Under the pieces are notes generated by a model. The model saw only the letters and a program-made list of their open reading frames with translations, did no database searches and was not told the DNA's origin. The position numbers were made by a program, and so were the translations under genes. Shown in pieces: positions 8,401 to 15,804 of a stretch of DNA of 35,500 bases (its first letter is position 1; each line of letters begins with the position of its first letter). Source of the DNA: Luteibacter yeojuensis (lineage in GTDB: Bacteria > Pseudomonadota > Gammaproteobacteria > Xanthomonadales > Rhodanobacteraceae); assembly GCF_000964085.1 (NCBI RefSeq), contig NZ_JZRB01000059.1, forward strand, positions 1 through 35,500, in the 5' to 3' direction.

Positions 8401-9630
8401 ATGGACCAGCGCGTGCACGCCCTCAACCTGCGCCACCTCGATGCCGTACAGGCCGTGGCGCGCCTTGGCACGATGAGCGCCGCCGCGCAGGCCGTCAGCC
8501 TCTCGCAGCCGGCGCTGGCGCACGCCGTGGCCAAGATGGAGCGCGTGATCGACGCACGGTTGTTCGATCGCCACGCGGCGGGCGCGGAATTGACCGAAGG
8601 CGGGCGCCGCTTCGTACGCCGCGTGGACACCGCTCTCCGCCTGCTGGTGCGCGGCGTGCGCCGCGTGCGCCGTGGCACGAAAGGCCCGGCCATCGCGCAT
8701 GTGGAGCGGCGCGTCACCATGGCGCAGCTGCGTGCCCTGGTGGCCGTGGTGGGCACCAGCAGCTATGCCGCCGCGGCGGAGGACGTTGGCGTATCCGAGC
8801 CGGCGCTGCACCGTGCGATGCGCGAGTTGCAGGATGCCCTGCACGTGGCCCTCCTGGTGCGCGTGGGGCGCTCGGTGCGGCCCACCGACGGCGCCACCAA
8901 CCTGGTGCACTTCGTACGCCTCATGTTCGCCGAGCTCAGTGCCGCCATCGAAGAGATCGGCGGCGGAGGTGACGTGGGCCGCGGGTTCATCCGCATCGGC
9001 GTGCTACCGGTGGCGCGCGCGCACTTCCTGCCGCGCGTACTGTCGACGTTCGCCGTGGATTATCCCGGCGCCATGGTCGAGGTCATCGAAGGCCCTTACC
9101 TGGAACTGCTGTCGCGGCTGCGCCAGGGCGACATGGACCTGCTCATCGGGTCGGAGCGGCAGACAGTGCCGGCGCGCGATGTCGTGCAGGAGGGCCTGTT
9201 CGACGATGAACTGGTCATCGTGGGCCGGGCAGGGCACCCCTTGCGCGGCGGGCGCCTAACCACGGCCGCGTTGCTGCGCCACCCCTGGGTGGTGCCCGCG
9301 CGCGGCGTGCCGTTGCGGCTGAACTGGGAGCGGATGTTCCACGTGCGCGGCGTGGAGCCGCCGCCGATCCGGCTGCAATGTGCCTCCGTGCTGATCATGC
9401 GCGGCATGATGCTGGCCGGCGACTGGCTCACGCTCATGTCGCGCGACCAGTTCCTGCTGGAAAGCCGCGCCGGCCATCTCGTGGAGATCGGCTCGCCGGG
9501 CAAGGATTTCTGGCGGCGCATCGCCTTGACCCGGCGCACGGAGTGGATGCCCACGCCATTGCAGGCACGGTTCGTGGCGCTGTTGCGGCGCATGGCGGCC
9601 GAGAAAGCCGCCAGCGCGCCGCGCGGTTGA
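8401..9630 (+). CDS. LysR-type regulator with two tandem N-terminal winged HTH domains
   Basis: A 409-residue protein, about 100 residues longer than a normal LysR regulator. Residues 10-70 form one LysR HTH (LRHLDAVQAVARLGTMSAAA, then SLSQPALAHAVAKME, then LFDRHAAGAELTEGG). Residues 106-166 form a second (VTMAQLRALVAVVGTSSYAA, then GVSEPALHRAMRELQ, then LLVRVGRSVRPTDGA). A normal LysR effector domain follows from about 195 (FIRIGVLPVARAHFLPRVL). The linker between the HTHs is Arg-rich. The start at 8401 has AAAGG eight bases upstream. It is divergent from the amidohydrolase operon and is probably its regulator, responding to a pathway acid. The convergent neighbour begins directly after its stop (TGATCA). 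Confidence 0.9.
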   Translation: MDQRVHALNLRHLDAVQAVARLGTMSAAAQAVSLSQPALAHAVAKMERVIDARLFDRHAAGAELTEGGRRFVRRVDTALRLLVRGVRRVRRGTKGPAIAHVERRVTMAQLRALVAVVGTSSYAAAAEDVGVSEPALHRAMRELQDALHVALLVRVGRSVRPTDGATNLVHFVRLMFAELSAAIEEIGGGGDVGRGFIRIGVLPVARAHFLPRVLSTFAVDYPGAMVEVIEGPYLELLSRLRQGDMDLLIGSERQTVPARDVVQEGLFDDELVIVGRAGHPLRGGRLTTAALLRHPWVVPARGVPLRLNWERMFHVRGVEPPPIRLQCASVLIMRGMMLAGDWLTLMSRDQFLLESRAGHLVEIGSPGKDFWRRIALTRRTEWMPTPLQARFVALLRRMAAEKAASAPRG

Positions 9631-10674
9631 TCACAGGCGGGCGGCGTCGACCACCGCCTTCACGAAGGCATCGGGTGCTTCCTGCGGCAGGTTATGCCCG
9701 ATGCCGCCATCGATGGTGCGGTGCTCGTACTTGCCGGTGAACTTCGCTTTGTACTGCGCCGGCTCCGGGTGCGGCGCGCCGTTCGCGTCACCCTCCAGGG
9801 TGATGGTGGGTATGCCGATCGCGGGGCCGGTCGCCAGCTTCGCCTCGTCGGCGTCGTATTTCGCTTCGCCCTCCACCAGGCCCATGCGCCAGCGGTAGTT
9901 GTGCACCACCACCGCCACGTGGTCGGGGTTGTCGAAGGCCGCGGCCGAGCGTTCGTACGTGGCGTCGTCGAAATGCCAGCGTGGTGACGCGAGCTGCCAG
10001 ATCAGCTTGTTGAAGTCGTGGCGGTTCTGCTCGTAACCCATGCGCCCGCGCTCGGTGGCGAAATAGAACTGGTACCACCACTGCAGTTCGGCCTTCGGCG
10101 GCAGCGGCTTCTTGCCCGCCTCCTGGCTGCCAATGAGGTAGCCGCTGACCGATACCAGCGCCTTGCAGCGTTCCGGGTGCAGCACCGCGAGGATATCGGC
10201 CGTGCGCGCGCCCCAGTCGAAGCCGGCCACGATGGCCTTCTTGATCTTCAGCGCATCCAGCAAGGCGACCGCATCGGCGGCGATGGCGGCCGGCTGGCCG
10301 TTGCGCGGCGTGCCCTCGTCGAGGAAACGCGTGGTGCCATAAGCGCGCAGGTAAGGGACGATGACGCGGTAGCCCTTCGCCACCAGTGCCGGGGCCACGT
10401 CGGCGAAGGCATGGATATCGTAGGGCCAGCCATGCAGCAGGAGCACGGCCGGGTGGCGTGGCTTGCCCATGTCCACATAGCCGACATCGAGCACGCCCGC
10501 ATGGATCTGCTTCACCTCGCCGAACGGCGGCCCGTCGGGCGGGCTGCTGGCGCCCGTGGCGGCAAGTTCAGCGGGTGACTTCGGTGCTGCCTCCTGGCCA
10601 AGGGCCACGGCCGCGAAGGTGGTGCCCGCCAGGGCGAGGAAACGCCGGCGGCCGGCGTGGGTATCGTCGTGCAT
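9631..10674 (-). CDS. Tat-exported alpha/beta hydrolase (epoxide hydrolase/haloalkane dehalogenase type)
   Basis: A 347-residue protein with a twin-arginine signal (RRRFLALAG at residues 9-17) that should carry it folded to the periplasm. The mature domain is an alpha/beta hydrolase. It has the oxyanion motif HGWP (81-84), an aspartate nucleophile in GFDWGA (Asp153) and a cap containing WWYQFYFATERG. An acid is in LEGDANG (Asp296) and the catalytic His is in GIGHNLPQ (His327). An Asp nucleophile with Trp next to it is typical of epoxide hydrolases and haloalkane dehalogenases; the substrate is unknown. The start at 10674 gives the Tat motif close to the N-terminus. A strong hairpin at 10749-10782 separates it from the gene upstream, so it is probably transcribed on its own. 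Confidence 0.85.
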   Translation of the reverse strand: MHDDTHAGRRRFLALAGTTFAAVALGQEAAPKSPAELAATGASSPPDGPPFGEVKQIHAGVLDVGYVDMGKPRHPAVLLLHGWPYDIHAFADVAPALVAKGYRVIVPYLRAYGTTRFLDEGTPRNGQPAAIAADAVALLDALKIKKAIVAGFDWGARTADILAVLHPERCKALVSVSGYLIGSQEAGKKPLPPKAELQWWYQFYFATERGRMGYEQNRHDFNKLIWQLASPRWHFDDATYERSAAAFDNPDHVAVVVHNYRWRMGLVEGEAKYDADEAKLATGPAIGIPTITLEGDANGAPHPEPAQYKAKFTGKYEHRTIDGGIGHNLPQEAPDAFVKAVVDAARL

Positions 10675-10748
10675 GGTCGTGCGTGCCTTTGTGCGGGGAA
10701 CTGCCATCGGCAAGCATGCACCGCCGAAACCACCGTGGCTTGCACGAT

Positions 10749-10782
10749 CGAACGCCCGGCCATCGTCGTGGCCGGGCGTTCG
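10749..10782 (-). terminator. Strong hairpin after the dehalogenase-like gene
   Basis: A perfect 14-base stem (10749-10762 with 10769-10782, arm CGAACGCCCGGCCA) encloses a six-base loop, beginning seven bases beyond the stop codon of the minus-strand hydrolase. No clear T-run follows on the minus strand, so it may be a weak or Rho-assisted terminator or an mRNA-stabilising stem. Confidence 0.6.
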
Positions 10783-10788
10783 CGCGCA

Positions 10789-11679
10789 TCAGGCCTTTGC
10801 GCCCACCTTGCGGTCGAGGAAGTCGCCGATGAGCGGCATGATCTCGTCGCCCTTGTCCTCCAGCGCGAAGTGGCCGGTGGGGAAGAGGTGGAACTCCAGG
10901 TCCTTCAGGTCGCGCTTGTACGGGTGCGCGCCATCGGCCGGGAAGATCGTGTCGCGCTCGCCCCAGGTGATGAGGGTAGGCGGCTGGTATTCGCGGAACA
11001 GGCGCTGCACCTCCGGGTAGAGCGGCACGTTCTTCCGGTAGTCGTACATCACGTCCATCTGCACGTCCTCGTTGCCCGGGCGATCGAGCAGGCGCTGGTC
11101 GTGCACCCAGTTATCGGGCGAGATGCGCGTGGTGTCGTCTACGCCGTCGGTGTACTGGAAGATAGTGGTCTCGGCCTTCACGAGCCAGCGCAGCGCGTCA
11201 CGGCTGCTTGCGGCGCCATCGGCCCAGTAGGTCTTGATCGGGTCCCAGAACGCCTTCAGGCCCTCGTCGTAGGCATTGCCGTTCTGCACGATCAGGGCGG
11301 TGAGTTTCTCGGGGTTCTTGAGGAACAGCTGCCAACCCACCGGTGCGCCGTAATCCATCACATACATGGCGTACTGCTCCACCTTCAGCCGCTCGAGCAA
11401 CGTGCGGACGATGTTGCCGAAGCCTTCGAAGCTGTAGTGGTAATCCTGGATGGCCGGCGCGTCGCTCTCGCCGTAGCCGGGGTAATCGGGCGCGATGACG
11501 CGATAACGGTTGGCCAGGTACGGGATCAGGTTGCGGAACATGTGCGACGAGGTGGGGAAGCCGTGGAGCAGCAGCACCACGGGCGCGTCGGCGGGGCCGG
11601 CTTCGCGGTAGGCGATGGTGAGGCCGTCGATGGTCTCGTTGCGGTAAAAGACGACAGGGGGCTTGGCTTGGGTGGTCAT
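10789..11679 (-). CDS. Alpha/beta hydrolase, haloalkane dehalogenase-like
   Basis: A 296-residue cytoplasmic alpha/beta hydrolase. The oxyanion motif HGFPTS (39-44) and the DYPGYGESD loop are visible. The nucleophile elbow is VMDYGAP, with Asp109 as nucleophile; the first small residue of the usual elbow is Val here instead of Gly. The acid is Asp243 (WGERDTIFP) and the catalytic His is His270 (PTGHFALE). This matches the haloalkane dehalogenase/fluoroacetate dehalogenase-like subfamily, but the halide-stabilising residues cannot be assigned by eye. The start at 11679 has GGAG upstream. It lies 26 bases after the pyridoxamine-phosphate-oxidase-like gene, forming a two-gene operon divergent from the LysR gene at 12766. 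Confidence 0.85.
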   Translation of the reverse strand: MTTQAKPPVVFYRNETIDGLTIAYREAGPADAPVVLLLHGFPTSSHMFRNLIPYLANRYRVIAPDYPGYGESDAPAIQDYHYSFEGFGNIVRTLLERLKVEQYAMYVMDYGAPVGWQLFLKNPEKLTALIVQNGNAYDEGLKAFWDPIKTYWADGAASSRDALRWLVKAETTIFQYTDGVDDTTRISPDNWVHDQRLLDRPGNEDVQMDVMYDYRKNVPLYPEVQRLFREYQPPTLITWGERDTIFPADGAHPYKRDLKDLEFHLFPTGHFALEDKGDEIMPLIGDFLDRKVGAKA

Positions 11680-11705
11680 GGCGGTATCTCCAGGGGTTCA
11701 GGGCA

Positions 11706-12635
11706 TCAGGGGTTGGCAGGCGGGTTGAACGGTGACGCATCCAGGTAGGTCCACTCGGCCCGGGGCATGGCGTCGCGGAGGGTCCATTCGGTGAGGTGGA
11801 ACGTGATGAAGCGGCGGGTGCCGCCCGTCGCGCCGGCGGCATCCTCCTCGTCGAACAGCAACGTGGCGGTGCCGGTGAGCTGCAGCAGCCGGCCATGCGT
11901 GAAGTCGGGGATGCACAGGCCCGCGTGGGGGTCCACGGCCAGGTTTCCCCACGTGTTGAACAGGCTGTTGCCGGGGTAATCGGGGATGCGCAGGGTGTGT
12001 GCATCGATGCGCTGGATGAAGCCCGCTTCGCCGCCGCGGTGGGAGACGTCGGCACCGGCCTCGGCGTGGCGCGTCGCGATGAAGAGCGTGTCGGCGGCGC
12101 GGATGATCCCGTCCACGCTGCCGGCGAAGGCGGTGCCGGCAGCGCTCTGCGCATCGGCGCCGCCGTGGCAAAGGGTGCGCAGCACGCGCCGCTGGATGTA
12201 CTTCGGGCAGTTGGGGTAAGCCTCGCGGACCATGACCTCGATGCCTGCGCCGTCGTCACGCACCACGGTGCCGTTGACCCGGTAGCGGCGGCGCGTGCCC
12301 AGCTCGATGAACAGCATGCCGAGGTCGGCACCGGGCCGGATGCCGGCCCACAGCGGATCGGTGGCGTCGCGGCGGCTGGCTGGCATGTCGACGGTGATGA
12401 ACTGCCCGTCGGCCGTGTGCGCGAACCCGGGTGCACCGAACATCAGCGATGCCCACGGGCGGCCGGCGGCATCCGTGTTGCCCAGCGCCACCATGCCCTG
12501 GCTGGCGATGAACGGGCGCGCGCCACCGATCACCTCGTCGCCGACCATGGCCAGGTGGCGGTCGGCGGTGGCGGTCTCGCCCGCCCGTGCCTGCACCGCG
12601 CGCTCGCCGTCGTGGAAGGGGTGCTTGCCGTTCAT
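11706..12635 (-). CDS. Pyridoxamine 5'-phosphate oxidase-like flavin-binding protein
   Basis: A 309-residue protein of the COG3576-like split-barrel group. The N-terminal half contains a barrel with SQGMVALGNTDAAGRPWASL and LGMLFIELGTRRRYRVNG, then the conserved segment EAYPNCPKYIQRR. The C-terminal half repeats a barrel-like pattern (FIQRIDAHTLRIPDYPGN, then GRLLQLTGTATLLF). Such proteins bind FMN or F420-like cofactors, and most have no known substrate. The start at 12635 has GAGG about ten bases upstream; an extension to 12680 lacks a ribosome site. It is the first gene of the operon with the dehalogenase-like hydrolase, and the divergent LysR at 12766 is the likely regulator. Confidence 0.8.
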   Translation of the reverse strand: MNGKHPFHDGERAVQARAGETATADRHLAMVGDEVIGGARPFIASQGMVALGNTDAAGRPWASLMFGAPGFAHTADGQFITVDMPASRRDATDPLWAGIRPGADLGMLFIELGTRRRYRVNGTVVRDDGAGIEVMVREAYPNCPKYIQRRVLRTLCHGGADAQSAAGTAFAGSVDGIIRAADTLFIATRHAEAGADVSHRGGEAGFIQRIDAHTLRIPDYPGNSLFNTWGNLAVDPHAGLCIPDFTHGRLLQLTGTATLLFDEEDAAGATGGTRRFITFHLTEWTLRDAMPRAEWTYLDASPFNPPANP

Positions 12636-12705
12636 GGGGTGGCCCTCGTTGCGTTGGGGCCATTCTTCTGAAACGGGCACGGGCCGGGAACGCGGCGGCG
12701 CTCAA

Positions 12706-12734
12706 TTGACTGTTGCGCGTGGCGAAGGGATAAA
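12706..12734 (+). promoter_or_regulatory. Candidate sigma-70 promoter of the LysR gene at 12766
   Basis: TTGACT at 12706-12711 and GATAAA at 12729-12734 are separated by 17 bases. The ATG follows 31 bases later. The match is five of six at -35 and four of six at -10, at the ideal spacing. It overlaps the region that must also serve the divergent operon. Confidence 0.5.
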
Positions 12735-12765
12735 GTCGGGGCTGCATTCCGCCCGGTGCCACGCC

Positions 12766-13665
12766 ATGGACCAGATCCACCTGATGAAGGTGTTCGTCGC
12801 GGTAGGCGAGGAAGAGAGCTTCGCCGCCGCCTCGCGCCGCATCGATCTTTCGCCCGCTGCCGTCACCCGCGCCATCGCGGCGCTGGAGGACGAGCTGGGC
12901 GTGAAGCTGCTGGCCCGCACCACGCGCAACGTGCGGCTCACCGACGCAGGCAAGCGCTATCTCGACGACACACGCAACATCCTGGCCAGCATCACCGAGG
13001 CGAACGAGGCCGCCGCGGGCGTCAACGCGGCCCCCAGGGGCAGCCTCGCGGTCACGGCGTCGGTGCTGTTCGGGCGGCGCTTCGTCATGCCCGTGATCGT
13101 GCGCTACCTGCAGCAATACCCCGGCGTCGATGTCGCCGCCTATTTCCTCGACCGCGTGGTGAACGTGGTGGACGAGGGCATGGATGTGGCCATCCGCATC
13201 GGGCACCTGCCTGATTCGAGCCTGCAGGCACTGCGGGTGGGGCAGGTGCGCCGCGTGATGGTGGCGTCGCCCGCCTACCTCGCCGCGCAGGGCACGCCCG
13301 CGCACCCAGCCGACCTGCTACAGCACACGGTGATCGCCGCCAGCGGCGTCACGCCACGCGTGGACTGGAAGTTCGGCGCCGCGGGCGACCCCACCATGGT
13401 GCGGATGAAACCGCGGCTCACCGTGACGAGCAACGACGCGGCCATCGCCGCCGCCGTGGGCGGCCTGGGCGTGGCGCGGCTGCTGTCGTACCAGGTGGGC
13501 GAAGAGCTCGCCGCGGGCCAGCTCAGCGTGATCCTCGCCGAGCATGAGGAAGCGCCATTACCCGTCCACATCCTGCACCGCGAGGGCAAGTTCGGCGCGT
13601 CGAAGGTGCGCCACTTCATCGACCTGCTGGCGGCGCACCTTCGCGAGCACCCGCACCTGGGCTGA
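12766..13665 (+). CDS. LysR-family transcriptional regulator
   Basis: A 299-residue regulator of the usual LysR length. The N-terminal winged HTH covers about residues 1-60 (MDQIHLMKVFVAVGEEESFA, then LSPAAVTRAIAALEDELG, then RTTRNVRLTDAG). The effector-binding domain begins at about residue 90 (GSLAVTASVLFGRRFVMPV) and keeps the usual AYFLDRVVNVVDEGMDVAIR pattern, of the CrgA/AphB-like subgroup. The start at 12766 fits the domain edge; the longer open frame upstream runs antisense over the neighbouring gene. It is divergent from the oxidase-like/dehalogenase-like operon with 130 bases between, and probably controls it. Its stop abuts the convergent secreted-protein gene through TGATCA. Confidence 0.92.
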   Translation: MDQIHLMKVFVAVGEEESFAAASRRIDLSPAAVTRAIAALEDELGVKLLARTTRNVRLTDAGKRYLDDTRNILASITEANEAAAGVNAAPRGSLAVTASVLFGRRFVMPVIVRYLQQYPGVDVAAYFLDRVVNVVDEGMDVAIRIGHLPDSSLQALRVGQVRRVMVASPAYLAAQGTPAHPADLLQHTVIAASGVTPRVDWKFGAAGDPTMVRMKPRLTVTSNDAAIAAAVGGLGVARLLSYQVGEELAAGQLSVILAEHEEAPLPVHILHREGKFGASKVRHFIDLLAAHLREHPHLG

Positions 13666-14160
13666 TCAGGGCGATGCCACGCGGGTGAAGTAGTGCGTGC
13701 GCATCGCCGGCTTGCCCTCGTTGGTGTAGAACGACACCACCTCGGTCATCGTCTTGCCGTCGGGCGCCACGGCATAGACGCGCGTCGACGCAGGCACGCC
13801 GCCCATGCTGAGGCCCATGACCAGCACGTTCGCCTGCGGGTGTTCCATGGCCGCGGCATCGGCCTCCGGGCTGCCTACGACTGGCACCGACGTGCCGTCG
13901 GCGGGGTTGGTGCCCACGGTGTGCACCGTCTTGCCGTCGGCGAAGACGATATCCACGGTGAGGCCCACCTTGCCGCCGCCCGCATCGCTGAAGGCCAGCG
14001 TGACGCTCTTCGGCCGCGCTTCCGGTGGCATGTCCATGCGGCTCGTATCGACGGCCCAGCGGCCGAACAGCGGCGACGGCGCCGAGGCCGCCGGCGCGGC
14101 GTGGGCACCGCTGGCGGCCAGCGTGGCTGCCAGCATCGTGGCGAGGAAACCCTTGTTCAT
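13666..14160 (-). CDS. Small secreted protein of unknown function
   Basis: A 164-residue protein with a clear signal peptide (MNKGFLATMLAATLAASGAHA). The mature part is a beta-rich domain beginning PLFGRWAVDTSRMDMPPEAR and continuing with strands VTLAFSD, VGLTVDIVFADG, TRVYAVAPDG and MTEVVSFYT. The opening LFGRWAVDTSRMDM and the alternating strands suggest a small beta-barrel or lipocalin-like fold, but I do not recognise a named family. There are no cysteines in the mature part. The start has an excellent AAGGGAG site. It lies 10 bases downstream of another small secreted protein gene, so the two form an operon. Confidence 0.75.
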   Translation of the reverse strand: MNKGFLATMLAATLAASGAHAAPAASAPSPLFGRWAVDTSRMDMPPEARPKSVTLAFSDAGGGKVGLTVDIVFADGKTVHTVGTNPADGTSVPVVGSPEADAAAMEHPQANVLVMGLSMGGVPASTRVYAVAPDGKTMTEVVSFYTNEGKPAMRTHYFTRVASP

Positions 14161-14170
14161 GCGCGCTCCC

Positions 14171-14539
14171 TTAGGGGCCCTGCTTGGCGAGGGCATCGGG
14201 CGTGATCATACGGCCGCGGACATCGTTGAGGCGAAGGCCGTGCGTGCGGCATACGTCGATGCCGCTGAGGCGCGTGGTGCGGCCGTCGCGGAACGTCAGC
14301 CGCAGGTCGCGCTGGCAGGGGCCATCGGGCATGGCGAAGGCCATGGCGTTCAGGCCACCGACGAGCGGGCCACCAAGGTCCACGGCCTGGAAGGCGTCGC
14401 TGCCCCCAGGCGCGACGGCCACCGCGGTGACGCTGTCGGCCGTTGCATTCACGAGGTTGAAGGGGCCGGAGGCCGCGAAGGGCGTCGTGCTGAAGAAGGC
14501 GGCGCCCGCGAGGGCCAGGGTCGGGAGGATGCGATGCAT
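14171..14539 (-). CDS. Small secreted protein with a C-x-D-L-R domain, function unknown
   Basis: A 122-residue exported protein. The signal peptide is MHRILPTLALAGAAFFS followed by TTPFAAS. The mature part has the pattern FNLVNATADSVTAVAVAPGG, then CQRDLRLTFRDGR, then GIDVCRTHGLRL. Two cysteines (75 and 97) probably form a disulphide. Small secreted proteins with the same C-x-D-L-R-x-x-F-x-D-G core are common in proteobacteria, but I know of no established function. The ATG at 14539 has AAAGGAG upstream. It is first in a two-gene operon and divergent from the LytS-type kinase. Confidence 0.72.
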   Translation of the reverse strand: MHRILPTLALAGAAFFSTTPFAASGPFNLVNATADSVTAVAVAPGGSDAFQAVDLGGPLVGGLNAMAFAMPDGPCQRDLRLTFRDGRTTRLSGIDVCRTHGLRLNDVRGRMITPDALAKQGP

Positions 14540-14564
14540 GGTGGGGCTCCTTTGCGCGTCAGGT

Positions 14565-14578
14565 GGCTCCATGGAGCC
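14565..14578. promoter_or_regulatory. Perfect 14-base palindrome in the kinase/secreted-protein promoter region
   Basis: GGCTCCATGGAGCC is a perfect palindrome 26 bases upstream of the minus-strand secreted protein start and about 140 bases upstream of the kinase start. It may be an operator or an RNA hairpin in the leader of the secreted-protein operon. No regulator can be assigned to it. Confidence 0.35.
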
Positions 14579-14715
14579 TGTTCGGGCAACGCTTCGGAAT
14601 GTTTTCGGGACGAATCGTCGTACGGGCATGACCAATGGCAGCGACGCGCGGTTTTGCTTTCCAGCACCGCGGCAGCGTGCCTAAGATGGCCGCGACCACC
14701 CGCTGGAACCGCCCC

Positions 14716-15804
14716 ATGAAGGTCCGCCTTGGCACCGCTGAGATCGGCATGACCCGTTACCTGGGGCTATGGGGCATCGTGGCCATCGTCTTCGCGTTCC
14801 AGGGCTATATGCGCGATGACCTGGCCGGCCACACCTTCGATTTTTTCGACTATGTGCGCTGGTCGCTCATCCAGTGGTACATCTGGGCGGCGCTGGCACC
14901 GTTGGTGTTCCGCCTGGGCGAGCATTTCCCCATCCGCGTGCCGCTGCGCATCCGTGAGCTGTGGATGCCGTTGCTTGCCAGCGTCGGCATCACGGCGCTG
15001 TCGATGTTCCTGGGCGCGCTCATCTCCACGTTCTTCGAACCCAGTGGCCTCGCCGAGCAATGGCGGCAGTTCGTCGACCAGCACGCGGCAGAGGGCATGC
15101 TCACGTGCTGGGCCTTGTTCGCCGTGCAGCAGGCCATGCACTACCGGACGGAAAAGGCACGGCAGGAGACCGAACTGGCGCAATCACGCCTCCAGGTGTT
15201 GCGCACGCAGCTGCAGCCGCATTTCTTGTTCAACACCATGCACGCCATCGCCACGCTGCTGCACGAGGACGTGGGTTCGGCGGAAGACATGCTGCTGAAG
15301 CTCAGCGACCTGCTGCGCGCGTTCCTCGATGAATGCCAGGGGCAGGAGATCACGCTGCGCCAGGAGCTGGTGCTGCTCGACCTCTACCTCGGCATCCAGC
15401 GCAAGCGCTTCAAGGACCGGCTGGACACGCGCATCTACGTGGCCCCCGATACGCTGGCCTGCGCCGTGCCCAGCCTCATCCTGCAGCCCATCGTCGAAAA
15501 CGCCATACGCCATGGCATCGGCGAGCGGCTGGGCGGTGACTGCATCGAGATCGAGAGCCGCCGCGATGGCGACGCGCTGGTGATCGAGGTGCGTAACCGC
15601 AACAGCACGCTCGAGGGCAACGACAAGCCCCCGGCGGGCCATGGCATCGGCCTGTCGAACACCACGCTCCGCCTGCAGGAACTGTACGGCGCGGCCGGGC
15701 AGGTGGACCTGAAGATGCTGTGGCCGCAAGGCGTGGCCTGCCGCCTGCGCATGCCCTACCACCCGGTGGAAGACGCCGACGAGCCCGAGGTGGCCGCCGC
15801 ATGA
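14716..15804 (+). CDS. LytS-type sensor histidine kinase with four membrane helices
   Basis: A 362-residue membrane kinase. Four hydrophobic helices lie at about residues 15-32, 48-68, 83-105 and 127-142. A His-kinase (PF06580) domain follows, with LQPHFLFNTMHAI (phospho-acceptor His169), an N-box ILQPIVENAIRHG (Asn262) and a G-box GHGIGLSNT (309-317). There is no separate extracellular sensor domain, so the membrane helices are the probable signal input. I choose the ATG at 14716 because the protein then opens close to the first helix; ATG codons at 14686 and 14635 are also possible. The stop overlaps the regulator start as ATGA, so the pair is translationally coupled. Confidence 0.9.
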   Translation: MKVRLGTAEIGMTRYLGLWGIVAIVFAFQGYMRDDLAGHTFDFFDYVRWSLIQWYIWAALAPLVFRLGEHFPIRVPLRIRELWMPLLASVGITALSMFLGALISTFFEPSGLAEQWRQFVDQHAAEGMLTCWALFAVQQAMHYRTEKARQETELAQSRLQVLRTQLQPHFLFNTMHAIATLLHEDVGSAEDMLLKLSDLLRAFLDECQGQEITLRQELVLLDLYLGIQRKRFKDRLDTRIYVAPDTLACAVPSLILQPIVENAIRHGIGERLGGDCIEIESRRDGDALVIEVRNRNSTLEGNDKPPAGHGIGLSNTTLRLQELYGAAGQVDLKMLWPQGVACRLRMPYHPVEDADEPEVAAA

